DNA from: Photobacterium sp. DA100
GTDB taxonomy: Bacteria; Pseudomonadota; Gammaproteobacteria; Enterobacterales; Vibrionaceae
DNA length: 64,000 nucleotides
NCBI RefSeq assembly: GCF_029223585.1
Contig: NZ_CP119424.1
Location: 1,302,001 to 1,366,000 of the forward strand
Direction: 5' to 3'
The notes under the pieces are model-generated. The model saw nothing but the letters and a program-made list of their open reading frames with translations. It ran no database searches and had not been told where the DNA came from. A program made the translations under genes and the position numbers. Of this stretch, positions 63,041 to 64,000 are shown piece after piece. Positions within the stretch are counted from its first letter, which is position 1. The number at the start of each line of letters is the position of its first letter.

Positions 63041-64000
63041 ATGCAAGAGAAATTTACACAAAGTCTCCCCCAGCAAGACACCACAATCGATAATAAAAGT
63101 ATCAGCAAAACCTTTTGGCGATATGCGATCCCCTCCGTTGCCGCCATGCTGGTTAACGGCCTCTATCAAGTCATTGATGGTATTTTCGTTGGCCACTTCA
63201 TAGGCTTTGAAGGATTAGCCGGGATCAATATGGCCTGGCCTATCATCGGGCTTATTGCGGGCCTTGGCCTGCTTGTCGGCATGGGGACTGGCAGCCTGAT
63301 TTCGATATACAAAGGTGAAGACAACCACACAAAAGCACAACAGGCGCTTGCTACTGGCCTTGGCTTAATCGCCATTGCGGGCCTGTTGGTGATGGCTGCA
63401 CTGGCGCTGATTGCGCCGTCGCTCTTAATCGCTCAAGGTGCAACTGGCGCACCGCTGGCAATGGGCCGGGCTTATATTGATGTCTTCACCTGGGGAGCCG
63501 TATTCACCATTGCGGCAGGTGCCTTGCCAATGCTCATTCGCAACGACGACAGCCCTAACTTTTCAACCGCCCTGATGATGGCTGGTGCCATTGTGAATAT
63601 TATCCTCGATTATATCTTCATTGCGCAGCTGGACATGGGGCTAAGAGGAGCAGCTATTGCGACTATCATTGCCCAAATATCAATTACTATCGTGGCAGTA
63701 GGCTACTTTTTCACTGGCTATTCCAAATTGAGGCTCAGCCTCGGCACCTTCAAGTTTAACGCAGGGATTGCTGCCAATGCAGTTAGCCTTGGAACATCAA
63801 GCTTATTCATGTACGTCTACTTTAGTTTCATTATCGCCGTGCATAATAAGTTATTTATGCACTACGGCAGTGCCGTGCATGTCGGGGCATTCGCCATTGT
63901 CGGCTACTTGATGACGATGTACTACCTACTTGCCGAAGGGATCGCCAGTGGTATGCAGCCCCCAGTGAGTTATTACTACGGTGCCGGACACGGCAGAAAG
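63041..64000 (+). CDS. MATE family efflux transporter (3' end outside window)
   Basis: 320 codons are visible and open at the edge. The start MQEKFTQSLPQQDTT is followed by a first helix FWRYAIPSVAAMLVNGLYQ with VIDGIFVGHFIG, typical of the MepA/DinF-like MATE subgroup, and AGAIVNIILDYIFI. It would export cationic drugs using Na+ or H+. It is divergent from a LysR gene. Confidence 0.92.
   Translation, partial: MQEKFTQSLPQQDTTIDNKSISKTFWRYAIPSVAAMLVNGLYQVIDGIFVGHFIGFEGLAGINMAWPIIGLIAGLGLLVGMGTGSLISIYKGEDNHTKAQQALATGLGLIAIAGLLVMAALALIAPSLLIAQGATGAPLAMGRAYIDVFTWGAVFTIAAGALPMLIRNDDSPNFSTALMMAGAIVNIILDYIFIAQLDMGLRGAAIATIIAQISITIVAVGYFFTGYSKLRLSLGTFKFNAGIAANAVSLGTSSLFMYVYFSFIIAVHNKLFMHYGSAVHVGAFAIVGYLMTMYYLLAEGIASGMQPPVSYYYGAGHGRK

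Noticed and set aside
1..64000. tRNA or rRNA genes
   Set aside because: No cloverleaf-type or rRNA sequence was recognised; the GGATCACCTCCT at 40808 is a ribosome site on the opposite strand, not a 16S end.

Overview
The window looks like chromosome of a marine member of Vibrionaceae, most likely Photobacterium or a close relative. The signs are small lineage-typical proteins (DUF2960-, DUF2750- and DUF3820-like), a TMAO/S-oxide reductase, an Scs thiol-redox operon, an anaerobic ribonucleotide reductase with NrdR boxes, and short TATACCCAAG repeats. This placement is inference from gene content; no rRNA or tRNA gene is visible.

Layout. 1-4.3 kb: a partial U32 protein, a LysR/EamA divergent pair, a YgjV-like gene and a 265-bp MITE. 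4.35-5.55 kb: an orphan gene and an IS200/IS605 element. 5.8-17.5 kb: a POT-like transporter, guaC copy 1, a Crp/Fnr regulator divergent from add, an HlyD/ATPase/permease ABC exporter operon, a LysR/oxidoreductase divergent pair, and guaC copy 2. 17.5-28.4 kb: a decayed Tn7-like transposon immediately downstream of guaC copy 2. It keeps both ends with TnsB-type repeats and an N-terminal tnsA fragment. Its cargo is a MoxR/Bat (VWA-domain) cluster split into two divergent arms, a LysR gene and a DUF1254 gene, with IS630 and IS66 remnants.

28.4-36.9 kb: a possible Fur-controlled 33-aa membrane peptide, a small secreted protein, a methyltransferase, remnants of a histidine kinase and a SHOCT protein, a frameshifted molybdopterin reductase with a C-terminal haem domain, a BBE-like flavoprotein, a GNAT acetyltransferase and the GTPase YlqF. 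36.9-47.8 kb: an Scs-type operon, a YbaK editing protein, nlpC with a possible leader peptide/terminator, plsC, an alpha/beta hydrolase with a TetR gene sharing an operator motif, small conserved proteins, a methyltransferase, a RarD-type transporter and a globin. 47.8-53 kb: a ceramidase-like membrane gene whose 3' end is cut by an antisense group II intron sitting after a terminator, a DUF2960-like gene and an EIIC-EAL fusion. 53.4-64 kb: nrdDG, mltF, a 41-aa acidic peptide, a DUF3820 gene, a fumarylacetoacetate hydrolase, YceI, a PhoD-like phosphatase, and a LysR gene divergent from a partial MATE gene.

The main discovery candidate is the Tn7-like element at guaC. The 3' end of guaC is a known attachment site of CRISPR-associated (type I-F3) Tn7-like transposons. 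Here guaC is duplicated: the copies encode identical proteins, and all 14 coding differences are silent and lie in the 3' part. Only copy 2 carries an element. No cas, tnsB, tnsC or tniQ gene and no CRISPR array is visible, so the targeting system is either lost or elsewhere.
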